Below, piece by piece: positions 34,163-43,949 of a stretch of DNA of 64,000 bases. Positions within the stretch are counted from its first letter, which is position 1. Each line of letters opens with the position of its first letter. The notes under the pieces are model-generated. The model was not told where the DNA came from. It saw nothing but the letters and a program-made list of their open reading frames with translations, and searched no databases. The position numbers and the translations under genes are program-made. Location: NCBI RefSeq assembly GCF_027887165.1, contig NC_077232.1:16565255-16629254 (forward strand). The letters run 5' to 3'. This stretch comes from Monodelphis domestica. Taxonomy: Eukaryota; Chordata; Mammalia; Didelphimorphia; Didelphidae.

Positions 34163-34225
34163 ATAAGAGAGGTAGGATTTGAACCCAGTTCTGTTGGCTC
34201 CAAATCTAAAGCTTTTTTTTTTCTA

Positions 34226-34443
34226 CCACATTATTATTCTTTTTTTTTTTTAAACCCTTACCTTCCATCTTGGAGTCAATACTGTGTATTGGCTCCAAGG
34301 CAGAAGAGTGGTAAGGGTAGGCAATGGGGGTCAAGTGACTTGCCCAGGGTCACACAGCTAGGAAGTGGCTGAGGCTGGATTTGAACCTAGGACCTCCTGT
34401 CTCTAGGCCTGGCTCTCAATCCACTGAGCTACCCAGCTGCCCC
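34226..34443 (-). repeat. tRNA-headed marsupial SINE
   Basis: Full-length antisense copy with T-run at 34238-34250 and head ending CCCAGCTGCCCCC. Confidence 0.95.
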
Positions 34444-34609
34444 CTCACACTATTATTCTTAAGACTGCAAAGTTAAAAAAATATATATTAAGCTGTATTT
34501 GAATAGCAAAACCCAGGGGAAAAAATTTAGTTTTCCCATTGATTGGGGAATGACTAGATAAAAGTGTAAATCTGATGAGCATTTAATTCATTCTAACTTA
34601 GAAACCATT

Positions 34610-34990
34610 TTAGTTACTTATTTTTAATTAGCAAACTCTATTTTCTCTCTTTCCACCTCTCCTCATTGAAAAGGAAAAAGAAGCGCCGCTAGTGGCTTAG
34701 TGGATAGAAGGCTGGACCTGGAGGTGGGAGGTCCTAGGTTCAAATGTGACCTCAGACCCTTCAGCAGGGTGACCCTGGACAAGTCACTTAGCTTTAATTG
34801 CCTAGCCACTCTTCTCTCTTGGAACCAATACCTAGTATCAATTCTTAGGCAGAAAGTAAAAATATTTTTAAAAAGAAAGAAAAAGCCATTTCTAATTAAT
34901 TTACATAATCAAGCAAGAATAATTCCTTTATTGGCCATAGCCAAAAAATACATTTTATCACCTCTGTGAAAGGAGGTGGCTAGCAGGCTT
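34610..34990 (-). repeat. L1 3'-UTR relic split by a SINE
   Basis: L1 3'-UTR wording in antisense (TTCTCTCTTTCCACCTCTC on the left, AATCAAGCAAGAATAATTCC on the right) surrounds the SINE that follows. Confidence 0.5.
34684..34872 (+). repeat. tRNA-headed SINE, diverged subtype
   Basis: The head reads GCTAGTGGCTTAGTGGATAG, the B box GGTTCAAATGTGACC, and the end CTTAGGCAGAAAGTAAAAAT. Positions differ consistently from the common type, so this is an older or separate subfamily. Confidence 0.8.
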
Positions 34991-35475
34991 CATTATTAGT
35001 CCTCTGGACTGGTCATTGTGTTAAGCAGAGCCCTTAAGGCTTTAGAAATTGTTATTTTTTACTGTTGTTGCAGTTATTGAACTAATTGTTCCACTGGTTC
35101 TGTTTCAATATGAACTGCCTTGAATTATGATATTAAAAGCCGCTCTCGATGATCACCCAGTCATCTCCCATTCCTCCCCATGACGGTTCACTGAGTCCTG
35201 AGCATGCTTCAAGCACATTCAAATAGTAACTCAGCCCAGTTTTGTTTCTTTGGGAACAGACATTATACCGAAACTCCCTTTCCTTTCTCCCCCACCCCCC
35301 ACCCCCAGGAATACAGGGGGGAGCAGTGAGGTAACGACTGGAATGCCAACTTGGAAGAAGATGACTGAAGAGCCAGGAGCTGCTATTGTATGTTTAGTCT
35401 ATGGCAGGAAGTTCCTCCCTTCCCCCTGACTTCCGGATTAAGCAGAAATGAGATGATTATTATCACAGATGGTCA
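34991..35475. other. No gene recognised
   Basis: Unique-looking sequence with a C-rich run near 35290. No supported frame. Confidence 0.4.
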
Positions 35476-35479
35476 TCCC

Positions 35480-35690
35480 AGAGTGTTGGATCATCTGGCC
35501 TCAGACACTTACTAGATGCATGACCCTGGGCAAGTCACTTAACCCTGTTTGCCTCAGTTTCCTCATCTGTAAAATGAGCTGGAGAAGGAAATGGCCAACT
35601 GCTCCAGTATCTTTGCCAAGAAAACCCCAAAAGGGGTCATAAAGAGTTGAACACAACTGAAATGACTGAGCAAAAAGAACAACTGTCAGG
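35480..35690 (+). repeat. MAR1-type CORE-SINE
   Basis: GGCCTCAGACACTTACTAG, CTGTTTGCCTCAGTTTCC, GAGCTGGAGAAGGAAATGG, CAAGAAAACCCCAAAAGGGG and GAACACAACTGAAATGACTG match the MAR1 consensus closely. Confidence 0.92.
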
Positions 35691-36075
35691 AAGTTTCTTG
35701 TTATAAAAGGTTGAATCTGATGCTTTGCAAAATTTCGCCTATTACTCCTAATCTAAACAAGTCCAGTCCCTCTTCCAACTGATAACCTTTCAAATATTTA
35801 AGGATACTTAGGAAGGTGAAGCCCTTCACCATCCCAGGTTCCTTCCTCTCCACACTTTCCAGTAGAGTTAAATGACCATTCAACAATTCCAAAGAATCAC
35901 CTGCTGCTCACTAAATTGGCAAAGAGGATTTAAAGTAAGAAAATTCAAAGTTGAACATTTTTTAATTTAATTTCATGTTTTCAGTGAACAAAAATCTATT
36001 TTCTCTTTCCTCCCCAATTTTGGGGAGAAGAAAGAAAGGAAATGAAAACAAAATCCTTTTAATGGGTATACATAG

Positions 36076-36402
36076 TGTAAAATGGAGATTTGAACCCTGG
36101 ACTTCAATCCCCAGAAGTCCTTGGTACTTCCCAGAATTCCCTACAATCTCACCTGGGTCTCCACCTGGGCAAGATCACAATTTAGTATTTGGGGCTCTCT
36201 GCCTCCCAAGAGCTCTCTTCCTGTACTCAGAGATTGCAACATGTAGTGAGTATGCTAAGTGTGGGGATTCTGAATTGACTAACGAGCCATGGGCACGTGG
36301 TTTTCTACCTTGTAGTCTTAATTCTAATAATCCTTAATAAACTCATAAAAATATAATACTTTTAGTTAAAAAAAATAATTTAAAAATAAAATAATTTTTA
36401 CA
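36076..36402 (+). mobile_element. Solo LTR, family LTR-B, copy 4
   Basis: A TG...CA unit of 327 bases with the perfect 4-base duplication ATAG (36072-36075 and 36403-36406). It contains GGACTTCAATCCCCAGAAG, CTCACCTGGG and TTAATAAACTC (poly-A signal) near the 3' end. It lies in an L1 3' UTR. Confidence 0.87.
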
Positions 36403-36502
36403 ATAGTCAAGCAAACTAAATTCCCATAATGCTATGAAAAAAATATATGTCATTCAGCACCAAGAGGCCATCATCTCTCTATCAGGAAATAGGTTACTGG
36501 AA

Positions 36503-36718
36503 CAGAGGTGTCAAACATGTTGCATACAGCCCACAATACTCCCTACTGGCCCTGAACCAGATTAAATTGTAATTGGGAACTATTTTAGTAAATATATAAA
36601 AATTGACAAAAGAAACTTAGATAATATTAATATTTGGTTTTCTAAGTCAATATGCGATCAGCAGGGCTCCTGATGTATGGTTTAATGGCCCCCATTCTGT
36701 TTGAGTTTGACATTACTG
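36503..36718. mobile_element. hAT-like nonautonomous DNA transposon
   Basis: A 216-base unit with imperfect terminal inverted repeats: CAGAGGTGTCAAAC at the left and GTTTGACATTACTG at the right, the reverse complement matching at 11 of 14 positions. CAG-NGGTGTCAAAC is a known hAT-superfamily terminus, and internal GGCCC-type text fits that group. A clean 8-base duplication is not visible, so age has blurred it or the edge is off by a few bases. Confidence 0.75.
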
Positions 36719-36747
36719 GCCTAGTTCATCATAAGTCCTCTGGAATC

Positions 36748-36890
36748 TGTGATATGGAAATCACTTTAAAAGACTGATAAATATTAATTTAAGGTCACCA
36801 AGGAATTCAGCTATGTAATTCCTAAATGAAAACTCAAGTCAGCAGTCAACCTTTTATGGAGTTTTTAATTACAAACAGAAGGAAGAAAGG

Positions 36891-36956
<66 letters not shown>

Positions 36957-37733
36957 GGAGAGAAGGGAATAGGGCTTAATACCCCCTCTGCTTAGGCTGG
37001 GCCAAAGGCCCAAGCCTTTAGATAGCTGAGGCAAAGAAAAGAGATCAGTCCCTATCACTCACGTGACCAAAATGGAGAAACAGTCTCAGGGGCCTCCACC
37101 TCCAGCCTCCTTCAGAGCAAGCCCTCTTCTCAGACCTCCTTCAGAGCAAAAACCTCTCTGAGCCAAAAACCTCTCAGAGCAAAACCTCCTCCTGTCCTCA
37201 GACCCCTGCTATCTTTAAGGAAACCATCTAAGTCCCCTCCCCTCAGTTCTCACATCTACCAATCACTGTCGATGTCTCCCCTGTGCCAATGGTGGCTCTA
37301 GCTTAACCCAGGACCACCCAGAGGTCTGTTTCCTTTGCACATGTCTGTTGAAGGTCATATTCTCAAATAATTAAATCTTGATCTTTGCTGCAGCCCTTCC
37401 TAAATCCTGTTACTCTGAGTAGGGTGGAGATTGAAGTTTCCAAGACCTGGTTCTGTCATTCCAAGTATCTCTATTGTATCAATTCTAAAATCAATCATGA
37501 CTCAAAGAACTTCCTCTTCTATGCTTAAGCATAGGTCAAAGCCCTTTCCATTGTTTAGCAAAAGGTTTCTGTCCTAAAGTAGTCTTAAGTAGGGAGGAGA
37601 AGGATCCTCCCATGCCAAGGAGTTTCATATTCCAATAGAGTTCTTACTATCAGTAGGAGATTTTTTCAAGTATGAAATTTCCCAATGGTGAAATTTCCAA
37701 CATTCATAAGTCTAAGAAATTTTAAGGTTTACA
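36748..37733 (-). mobile_element. Solo LTR, family LTR-A, copy 2
   Basis: Antisense relative of the unit at 12038-13086, with TG...CA ends and the 4-base duplication AATC (36744-36747 and 37734-37737). Shared text includes CCAATGGTGGCTCTAGC and CAAGTATCTCTATTG. An uninterrupted (AG)n run of about 60 bases lies inside it at about 36895-36953. It is inserted in the L1. Confidence 0.82.
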
Positions 37734-37896
37734 AATCAAGAGAGGTTACTGTATTTTAATGAGAGTTCTTAAGTCTTTCCATATTGCTTCTCTTTACAGT
37801 ATTGTTATTATTGTGTAAATTGTTTTCCTGGTTCTGCTCATTTCACTATTTCAGTTCATACAAGTTTGCCCAGGTTTCTCTAAAATGCTTTTAATC

Positions 37897-38094
37897 TGGG
37901 GCAGCTGGATGTCTCAGTAGACTAAAAGTCAGACCTAGAAATGGGAGGGTTCAAATTTGGCCTCAGACACTTCCCAGCTGTGTGGCCCTGGGCAAGTCAC
38001 TTGACCCCCATTGCCTAGCCCTTACCACTCTTCTGCCTTGGAACCAATACCTAGTATTGATTCTAAGATGGATGGTAAGGGTTTTAAAATAAAT
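37897..38094 (+). repeat. tRNA-headed SINE with 15-base target duplication
   Basis: Complete SINE between perfect copies of AAAATGCTTTTAATC at 37882-37896 and 38095-38109. Confidence 0.97.
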
Positions 38095-38595
38095 AAAATG
38101 CTTTTAATCACTTCTTACAGTCTGATAGTATCCCATTACATTCCCATGTCATAATTTATTCAGCCATTCCCCCAAATGGATGGGCACAGTCCCCTTTGTT
38201 TCTAGCTCTTTGCTGCCACAAAAAAAAAAAAAAGAGAGAGAGAGACTGCCATATTTTTGTACGTGTGGGTCATTTTATTCTATTCTATCTCTGGTATATA
38301 AACTAGTAATGATATCACTGGGTCAAAAATTATGTAATTGAATAACTTGGGGAGCAGAGTTCCAAACTGCTTTTCAAAATGACTAAAACAATTCACAACT
38401 CCACCAACAATGTATTAATGAACCTCTTTTTCCTCCAGGCCCTCTAACATTTCTCATTCACTTTTTCCATCAAATTTGCCCATCCAGTTATATGAGATGG
38501 AACCTCAGAATTATTTTAAATTGAAATTCTCTACTTATAAGTGATTTGGAACATTTTAAAAATATGGATATTGATAGCTTATGTTCTTCCTTAGA

Positions 38596-38680
38596 GCAGT
38601 AAGGGCTTGGCAAAAGGGGTTCAATGAATTGCCCAGGGTCATAGAACCAAGAAGTATCTGAAGCCAGATTTGAACCTTTT
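38596..38680 (-). repeat. tRNA-headed SINE fragment
   Basis: CAGTAAGGGCTTGGCAAAAG, TGCCCAGGGTCATAG and CCAGATTTGAACC: the middle of the antisense SINE only, with both ends lost, inside L1 text. Confidence 0.75.
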
Positions 38681-39098
38681 TTGTATATTTTTTACTATCA
38701 GTTGGGGAATGGCTCTTAATCTTACAAATTTTATATCTTTATCAGACCCTTATGAGAAAAACTTGTTAGAAAGATTTTCTTTCCCGTTGCCCATTTTCCT
38801 TACAATTTTAGCTTTGTTGATTTTGTCTGTGTAAAAAATGTTTTATTTTATGTAACAGAAATTGTCTGATTTATCTTTTGTATCCTCTGCATTTCTTATT
38901 TGATCATAAACTGTTTCCTTCTTCATAGACCCAAACAGACATTTCTTCCTTGCTCCTCTAATTTATTCCTAATATCTCTATATCTAAGTCACTTAACCAC
39001 TGGAAGCTTTTCTTGATAAAAGTGTAAGATATTGGCCTACACTTGGTTTCTCCAAGGCTGCTTTCCAGTCGCTTCCAGCTTTACCAGTAGCTTTTGTT

Positions 39099-40262
39099 CA
39101 ATGATTTAATTTTATGTTTTAAAACAGAAATCTATCTCTTTCCTCCTCCTCACTTTCTGGGAGAAAAGAAATAAAAACAAATCCCTTGTAACAGATATGT
39201 ATAGCCATGCAAAACAAATTCCCACAATGCCACGTCCAAAAAAAATATGTCTAATTCAGCACCATGACTATCATCTCTCTAGCAGGAAATGGGTAATCTA
39301 GAACAAAGGTGAATTTTGACACAGTAGCTGGGATCTTTGGGTTTCTCAAAGGCTAGGCTACTGTGTTTCCTTGCTTCTATATTGTGTCTACCTCATCAGC
39401 CTCTTTATTTCTTAATCAGGATGAAGTAATTATGATGATTACTACTTTGTAGGATAGTCTGTTACAATACTACTCAGACCCTTTTCTTTCCTCTCCCCCC
39501 CCCCCCCAGGCACACAACTTTATCCCTTGAGATTCTTGCTTTTTGCTCTTTGAAATGAATTTAGGGGGGCAGCTGGGTGGCTCAGTGGATTGAGAGTCAG
39601 GCCCAGAGACAGGAGATCCTGAGTTCAAATTTGAAATTAATTTAGGGAGGCAGCTGGGTGGGTCAGTGGATTGAGAGTCAGGCCCAGAAACAGGAGATCT
39701 TTTGTTCAAATTTGAAATAAATTTAGAGAATTTAGGGAGGTAGCTGGGTGGCTCAGTGGGTTGAGAGTCAGGCCCAGAAATAGGAGATCTTGTGTTCAAA
39801 TTTGAAATAAATTTAGGGAGGTAGCTGGGTGGCTCAGTGGGTTGAGAGTCAAGCCCAGAAATAGGAGATCTTGTGTTCAAATTTGAAATAAATTTAGGGA
39901 GGTAGCTGGGTGGCTCAGTGGGTTGAGAGTCAAGCCCAGAAACAGGAGATCTTATGTTCAAATTTGAAATAAATTTAGGGAGTTAGCTGGGTGGCTCAGT
40001 GGGTTGAGAGTCAGGCCTAGAGACAGATCCTGAGTTCAAATCTGACCTCAGACACTGACAAACTGTGTGACCCCGAGCAAGTCACTTAACTCCCCCATTG
40101 CCTAGCCCTTACCACTCTTCTGCCTTGGAACCAATATCCAGTGTTGATTCTAAGACAGAAGGTGAGGGTTTAAAAAATGAATTTAATTCTCATCCAGCTC
40201 CATAAAGTAATCATTTGGTAGTTTGATCAATATATGGCACTAAGTAAGTAAAAGGAATTAAA
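39099..40262 (-). mobile_element. Second L1 fragment, antisense, with SINE-head array inside
   Basis: An L1 3' UTR (AAACAGAAATCTATCTCTTT, AACAGATATGTATAGCC) at 39099-39315 jumps directly to internal ORF2 text (GTAGCTGGGATCTTTGGG, then TGATTACTACTTTGTAGGAT) up to 39565. L1 text resumes at about 40175-40262 (TCTCATCCAGCTCC, then ATGGCACTAAGTAAGTAAA). A large internal part of ORF2 is missing at the jump. Confidence 0.75.
39566..40174 (+). repeat. Tandem array of SINE heads ending in a full SINE
   Basis: Six consecutive units each carry the tRNA-like head of the common SINE, with A-box-like GTGGCTCAGTGG and B-box-like GTTCAAATTTG. Five truncated units, most about 81 bases long, are joined by TTTGAAATAAATTTAGGG. 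The sixth continues into the full SINE body and ends GGTGAGGGTTTAAAA. The linker is related to the insertion target, since AATGAATTTA occurs at about 39555-39564 and again after the array at about 40184. Confidence 0.9.
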
Positions 40263-40489
40263 AACAATCTAGTGCTGATGGAATTGTGGGAAAGCCGGCA
40301 TCCTATGACACCACTATTGGGTCTGTGAATTGCTACAATTTGGGGAGAAGGCAATGCAGTTTACCAAAAAAAGAGAATTTCAAAACTGTGACTCAATACC
40401 AAATTTATGCACAGCAATGACAAGGTTTATTGTCACTAATAGTTGGAGGGATTCATCAGAGTTAGACTTTCATGCTTGAGGGCATTGCC

Positions 40490-41075
40490 CTTCAGAGTTT
40501 CACTGTCACACCGTAGAAGCCTCCTCATCTTGGAAGCTCATTCCAGCCCTTGAGCTCATCTATTAGTATTACCCTCTGGCCCTTCAGCCTTTCTGATTGG
40601 ATACCCCAACCCCCATTCTTATCTCGCTTCCTTTTAGGTGTTGTCTTTCCCCATTAGAATGTAAGCTCCTTGTCAATAGGAACCATCTTTCTTTTTGTGT
40701 GCATCTGTACATTTAATGGTTTTTTCACATAATACAATTATTTTTAAACCCTTACCTTCTTTTTTTACAATTAATACTGTGTATTGGCTCCAAGGCAAAA
40801 GAGTGGTAAGGGCTAGGCAATGGGGGTCAAGTGACTTGCCCAGGGTCACACAGCTGGGAAGTGTCTGAGGTCAGATTTGAACCCAGGACCTCCCATCTCT
40901 AGGCCCGACTCTCAATCCACTAAGCTACCCAGCTGCCTCCAACAATACAATTTTTCATCATCATCTTCTGATATTTCTCAATCCATGTTCTCTTCCTCCC
41001 TCCCACACCTTCTCCCTGTGCATTTACTATTTAGCACAGTAAGCCTACGTTAAAAATACTTGTTGAATGACTGAC
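40490..41075 (+). repeat. L2/CR1-group LINE 3' end split by a SINE
   Basis: CCCATTAGAATGTAAGCTCC, then AATAGGAACCATCTTTC on the left, and AGCACAGTAAGCCTACG, then ACTTGTTGAATGACTGACTG on the right. The antisense SINE at 40738-40943 separates them. Confidence 0.75.
40738..40943 (-). repeat. tRNA-headed marsupial SINE
   Basis: Full antisense copy inside the LINE above. The words ACAATACAATT and AACAATACAATT flank it as the target duplication. Confidence 0.95.
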
Positions 41076-41089
41076 TGCCTTGTAGCTAT

Positions 41090-41595
41090 GAGGTACAGGA
41101 CATTGAGTGTTGGGTTTGGCATCAGCAAGAGGTCAGAATCCACTTCACACTATCTGGGTGGCCCTGGGGCAAGACACTGAGCCTCTTTTGCCACAGGTTT
41201 CTTCATTGTAAAGTGAGGATGATAAGAACAGCACCAGCCTCTCAGGGATGTTGTCAGGATCAAATGAGTTATTCTTTGTAAAATGAATCCTAAACGACTA
41301 GTAAATGCTAGCCACTCGTATTATCCGAGGTTAAGAGGCATAATGCCCACTCAGGGAACCAGCTTACTTGGGCCTCAATAGCCTAAATCCCCCTAATCTT
41401 AGAGGACACATAGCATAGCAGACTTGTAATCAGAGAGTCCCAGGCTTAAATCCTGTCACTTACTGAGTGACCCTGGCCAGGTCACTTAACCCCCACGTGC
41501 CTTTGTTTTCTCTTCTATAAATGAAGGCGTTAGATTTGGCCCCTAAATTAACTTCCAGCTCTAAATCCTGCAATTACAATCTGTGATGGCCACAC
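41090..41595 (+). repeat. Two sense MIR-type SINEs
   Basis: The first, about 41090-41335, has CTGGGTGGCCCTGGGGCAAG and GTTATTCTTTGTAAAATG. The second, about 41400-41595, has CTGAGTGACCCTGGCCAGG and TTTGTTTTCTCTTCTATAA. Confidence 0.75.
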
Positions 41596-41716
41596 TGATG
41601 AAGTTAGAGCCCTCGGAAGTAAGAGAATTATGAACTCCCCATCTCCTAAGGGCTGCTACAGGAGTTGAGAGGACAAAGAGAGAATTTCTTTAGAGCAAAG
41701 ATGGCATTTTAGGTAG

Positions 41717-42455
41717 TGTAAAGGATAATTTAGCGTTGTGGCCTAAACTATGTTAATTATTTGGTCACCATGGATATCCCAAATATAAAAGAAATATAAC
41801 AAAGTAAGCTCGAAATGTATGGTGATTTAATCGATATAGTGGAAAGAAGTTAAGAAGAAGGAAGAAGGAAAAGGGTGTAAGATTCCTCCCGCCTGGCTAG
41901 TACCAGGAGGAAGACCAGAGGCTCTAGGAAAATAAGGTTTTTGAAAAGTAAGGAGGAAGGAATCATCCTGAACTCCAAAGGACTCAGCCAAGATGCCTGA
42001 ACCTGAATCAGCTCAAGGGCAAACTCAATGCCAAATCCAGACAATAGCTGCCACCACTCCAAGATGTTGGAATGCTTAGCATGCTGCTAGCCAGAGTCAC
42101 CTCTCCAGGGAAAGAGAGAGAGAGAGAGCAAGTGACATGCCTTATATAGACGGTTTTATGTCACTTTCCTGCATCTTATCTGTACCAATGATCACTTAGC
42201 TTGACTTAGGACAGCCCAGGGGTCTGTCCACTTTTTCTGCACATGTCTATTGAAGGCCATTTCCTCAGATAATTAAATCTTGAGTTTAGTGCAGACCTTC
42301 CTAATCTTGTTAAACTAAGGAGGGTGGAAAAATGTATAGTTCCCAAGACTTGATTCTGTTAAACCAAGTATCTCTATTGTTATTAATCAGAAAATTGCTA
42401 AATCAGCTCTTCTAAAGTACATCCTGAGTAGGGTGGAGTAGTTTTAAAATTCACA
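41717..42455 (-). mobile_element. Solo LTR, family LTR-A, copy 3
   Basis: An antisense TG...CA unit of about 739 bases. Shared text with copies 1 and 2 includes ACATGTCTATTGAAGG, AATTAAATCTTGA and CAAGTATCTCTATTG. The flanks TTAGGTAG (left) and ATAGGTAG (right) match at 7 of 8 bases. A short GA run is at about 42113-42129. It is the most diverged of the three. Confidence 0.75.
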
Positions 42456-42756
42456 ATAGGTAGGGGCATGGACAGACTAAGAGGAAGAGAAAGGTACTCC
42501 TGGCAGAGACAATAGAGAGAACAAAAGTTCAGAGCAGACACACATGTAACATTGTGGGGGATAATGAGGAGCCCACCTGATTGAAGTCAAGGACTCACAT
42601 AAAGGAACAATGGGAAGGCTAGAAAAATAGGATAGGCCAGATCTTGGTTAATCAGGCCAGTTAGGCAGAAACTGTTACTTAAGAGAGTTGACAATAGGGA
42701 GTCAATGTAAATTTTGGAATAAAGAGTGAAAACAATGTTTTAAGAATTTTCATTTA
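42456..42756. repeat. Old LINE-like relic, family unresolved
   Basis: GGGAGTCAATGTAAATTTTGG and CCAGATCTTGGTTAATCAGG resemble antisense L2/CR1-group text seen at 45380, 56060 and 62870. Evidence is weak. Confidence 0.35.
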
Positions 42757-42972
42757 AGGGGGCAGCTGGGTAGCTGAGTAGATGGAGAGCCAGGCCTAGA
42801 GACAGGAGGTCCTGGGTTCAAATCAGGTCTCATACACTTCCCAGCTGTGTGACCCTAGGCAAGTCTCTTCACCCCCATTGCCTAGCCATCGCCGCTCTTC
42901 TGCCTTGGAACCAATACACAGTATTGACTCCAAGATGGAAGGATTCCAAGATGGAAGGTAAGGGTTAAAAAA
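42757..42972 (+). repeat. tRNA-headed marsupial SINE
   Basis: Full sense copy. Near its end GATGGAAGGATTCCAAGATGG shows a small internal duplication of the GGAAGGATTCCAAGAT kind, right at the hairpin-forming part of the 3' end. Confidence 0.93.
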
Positions 42973-43784
42973 AAATGTTCATTTGACTGTTTACATTGCC
43001 TTGTCCCCGGAATTGGGTTGGTCTAAAATGGAACTCACTGCTTTTGATGATACACTTAAGTAACACTAAGTTAGAGCTGGATCATTTGCGTAAGACTAGT
43101 CTTACGTGTTGATGCAGAGGATAATGGATGGCACTGTGTGCTTGCATGAAAAGCTAAGTTGGAACTAGACCAGAAAATCTCTGATCTCACCCAAGGAGAA
43201 ATTTTGCAAGGTATCTAGTGATGCAGACCAATAATCAGGGACAGTAGACAAGGAGAAGGACCACTACTACACTCCTGTCTTCCAAGTTTCCTACAAATGT
43301 CTCCCTGAAGAGAATCTGGAACCGTATTTTATCTTCTCTCTTTAAGCAGGAAGAAGAAAGTCTTTCCCCAAGCTCTCATGACAGTTCCACCCCTCATGCA
43401 GACAATCAAGTCATCATTTCTCCACCAAGGAGGAGAATCTGATACAAATGATCTGGGCTTAAAACCCAGGCAAGCTTCATTTCAAAGGATTATTTATTTA
43501 TTTGTGGGATGGTGGCACTAATTCATCATAAACTACCATCTCACTTGAGGACAATACAAAGTTCATCAAGGGCTGTTCAGCACTCCCAATGATTACTAGA
43601 AATATCTCATACTTTCCACTTTGTCTTTTTTCTGCCTCCTCTAAAAAATTGTCTTGGTAAGTTTTGTTTTGATGCCCTGGGTATCAAAACTCAAAGAGCA
43701 CTCAAGGTTCTCCCAATAGAAGCCCCCTCAGATGCACAATCACCCCCCAAACAGCTGGGTGAAAGCATATAAAATTGGATTCAA
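42973..43784. other. No gene recognised; short palindrome inside
   Basis: Unique-looking sequence apart from the perfect 18-base palindrome CGTAAGACTAGTCTTACG at 43089-43106. Confidence 0.5.
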
Positions 43785-43875
43785 CTCAACAAGCATTTAT
43801 TAGGACCCTACAGGTCTATTGCCTAGGCACCGTGCATAGGAAGACAAAAATGAGATAGTCACTGACATCAGAGAT
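43785..43875 (-). repeat. L2 LINE terminus, antisense
   Basis: CAACAAGCATTTATTAGGACC and GCACCGTGCATAGGAAGAC. Confidence 0.6.
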
Positions 43876-43949
43876 GGAAAAGTACAAGTGCTGGGATTTA
43901 AATCCAGAACTTTGGCATTCAGTTCATTTCTAAAAGCAAAAACAAAACA

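Larger units (their letters stand above)
33060..34220 (-). repeat. MIR split by a pentanucleotide block and an RTE-like element
   Basis: The left half is at 33060-33172 (AGGAACCTGAAACACAGAG, TAACTTGCCCAAAATTAT). The right half is at about 34163-34220 (GTAGGATTTGAACCCAGTTC). The intervening 990 bases are the two features that follow. Confidence 0.7.
35945..39098 (-). mobile_element. L1 3' region, antisense, with four nested inserts
   Basis: The L1 3' UTR starts at about 35945 (TTTTCAGTGAACAAAAATC). It is interrupted at 36076-36402, 36503-36718, 36748-37733 and 37897-38094, and continues through ORF2 C-terminal text (CAGCCATTCCCCCAAATGG, CTAGTAATGATATCACTGG, CACAACTCCACCAACAATG) to about 39098. 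A SINE-derived fragment lies at 38596-38680. Without the inserts the parts are in correct L1 order. Confidence 0.8.

Noticed and set aside
33551-34372. Several overlapping frames of 60-106 residues on both strands
   Set aside because: They cover the CpG-rich RTE-like unit and SINE. High GC gives longer chance frames, and no known domain is visible.
39470-39961. Minus-strand frame of 163 residues with repeated PSYLPKFISNLN-type units, resembling a repeat protein
   Set aside because: The periodicity is exactly that of the antisense SINE-head array. No codon or domain evidence supports a protein.
39566-40174. Regular repeat-spacer pattern that could suggest a CRISPR array
   Set aside because: This is a vertebrate nuclear sequence, and the repeated parts are SINE heads in direct tandem with no unique spacers.
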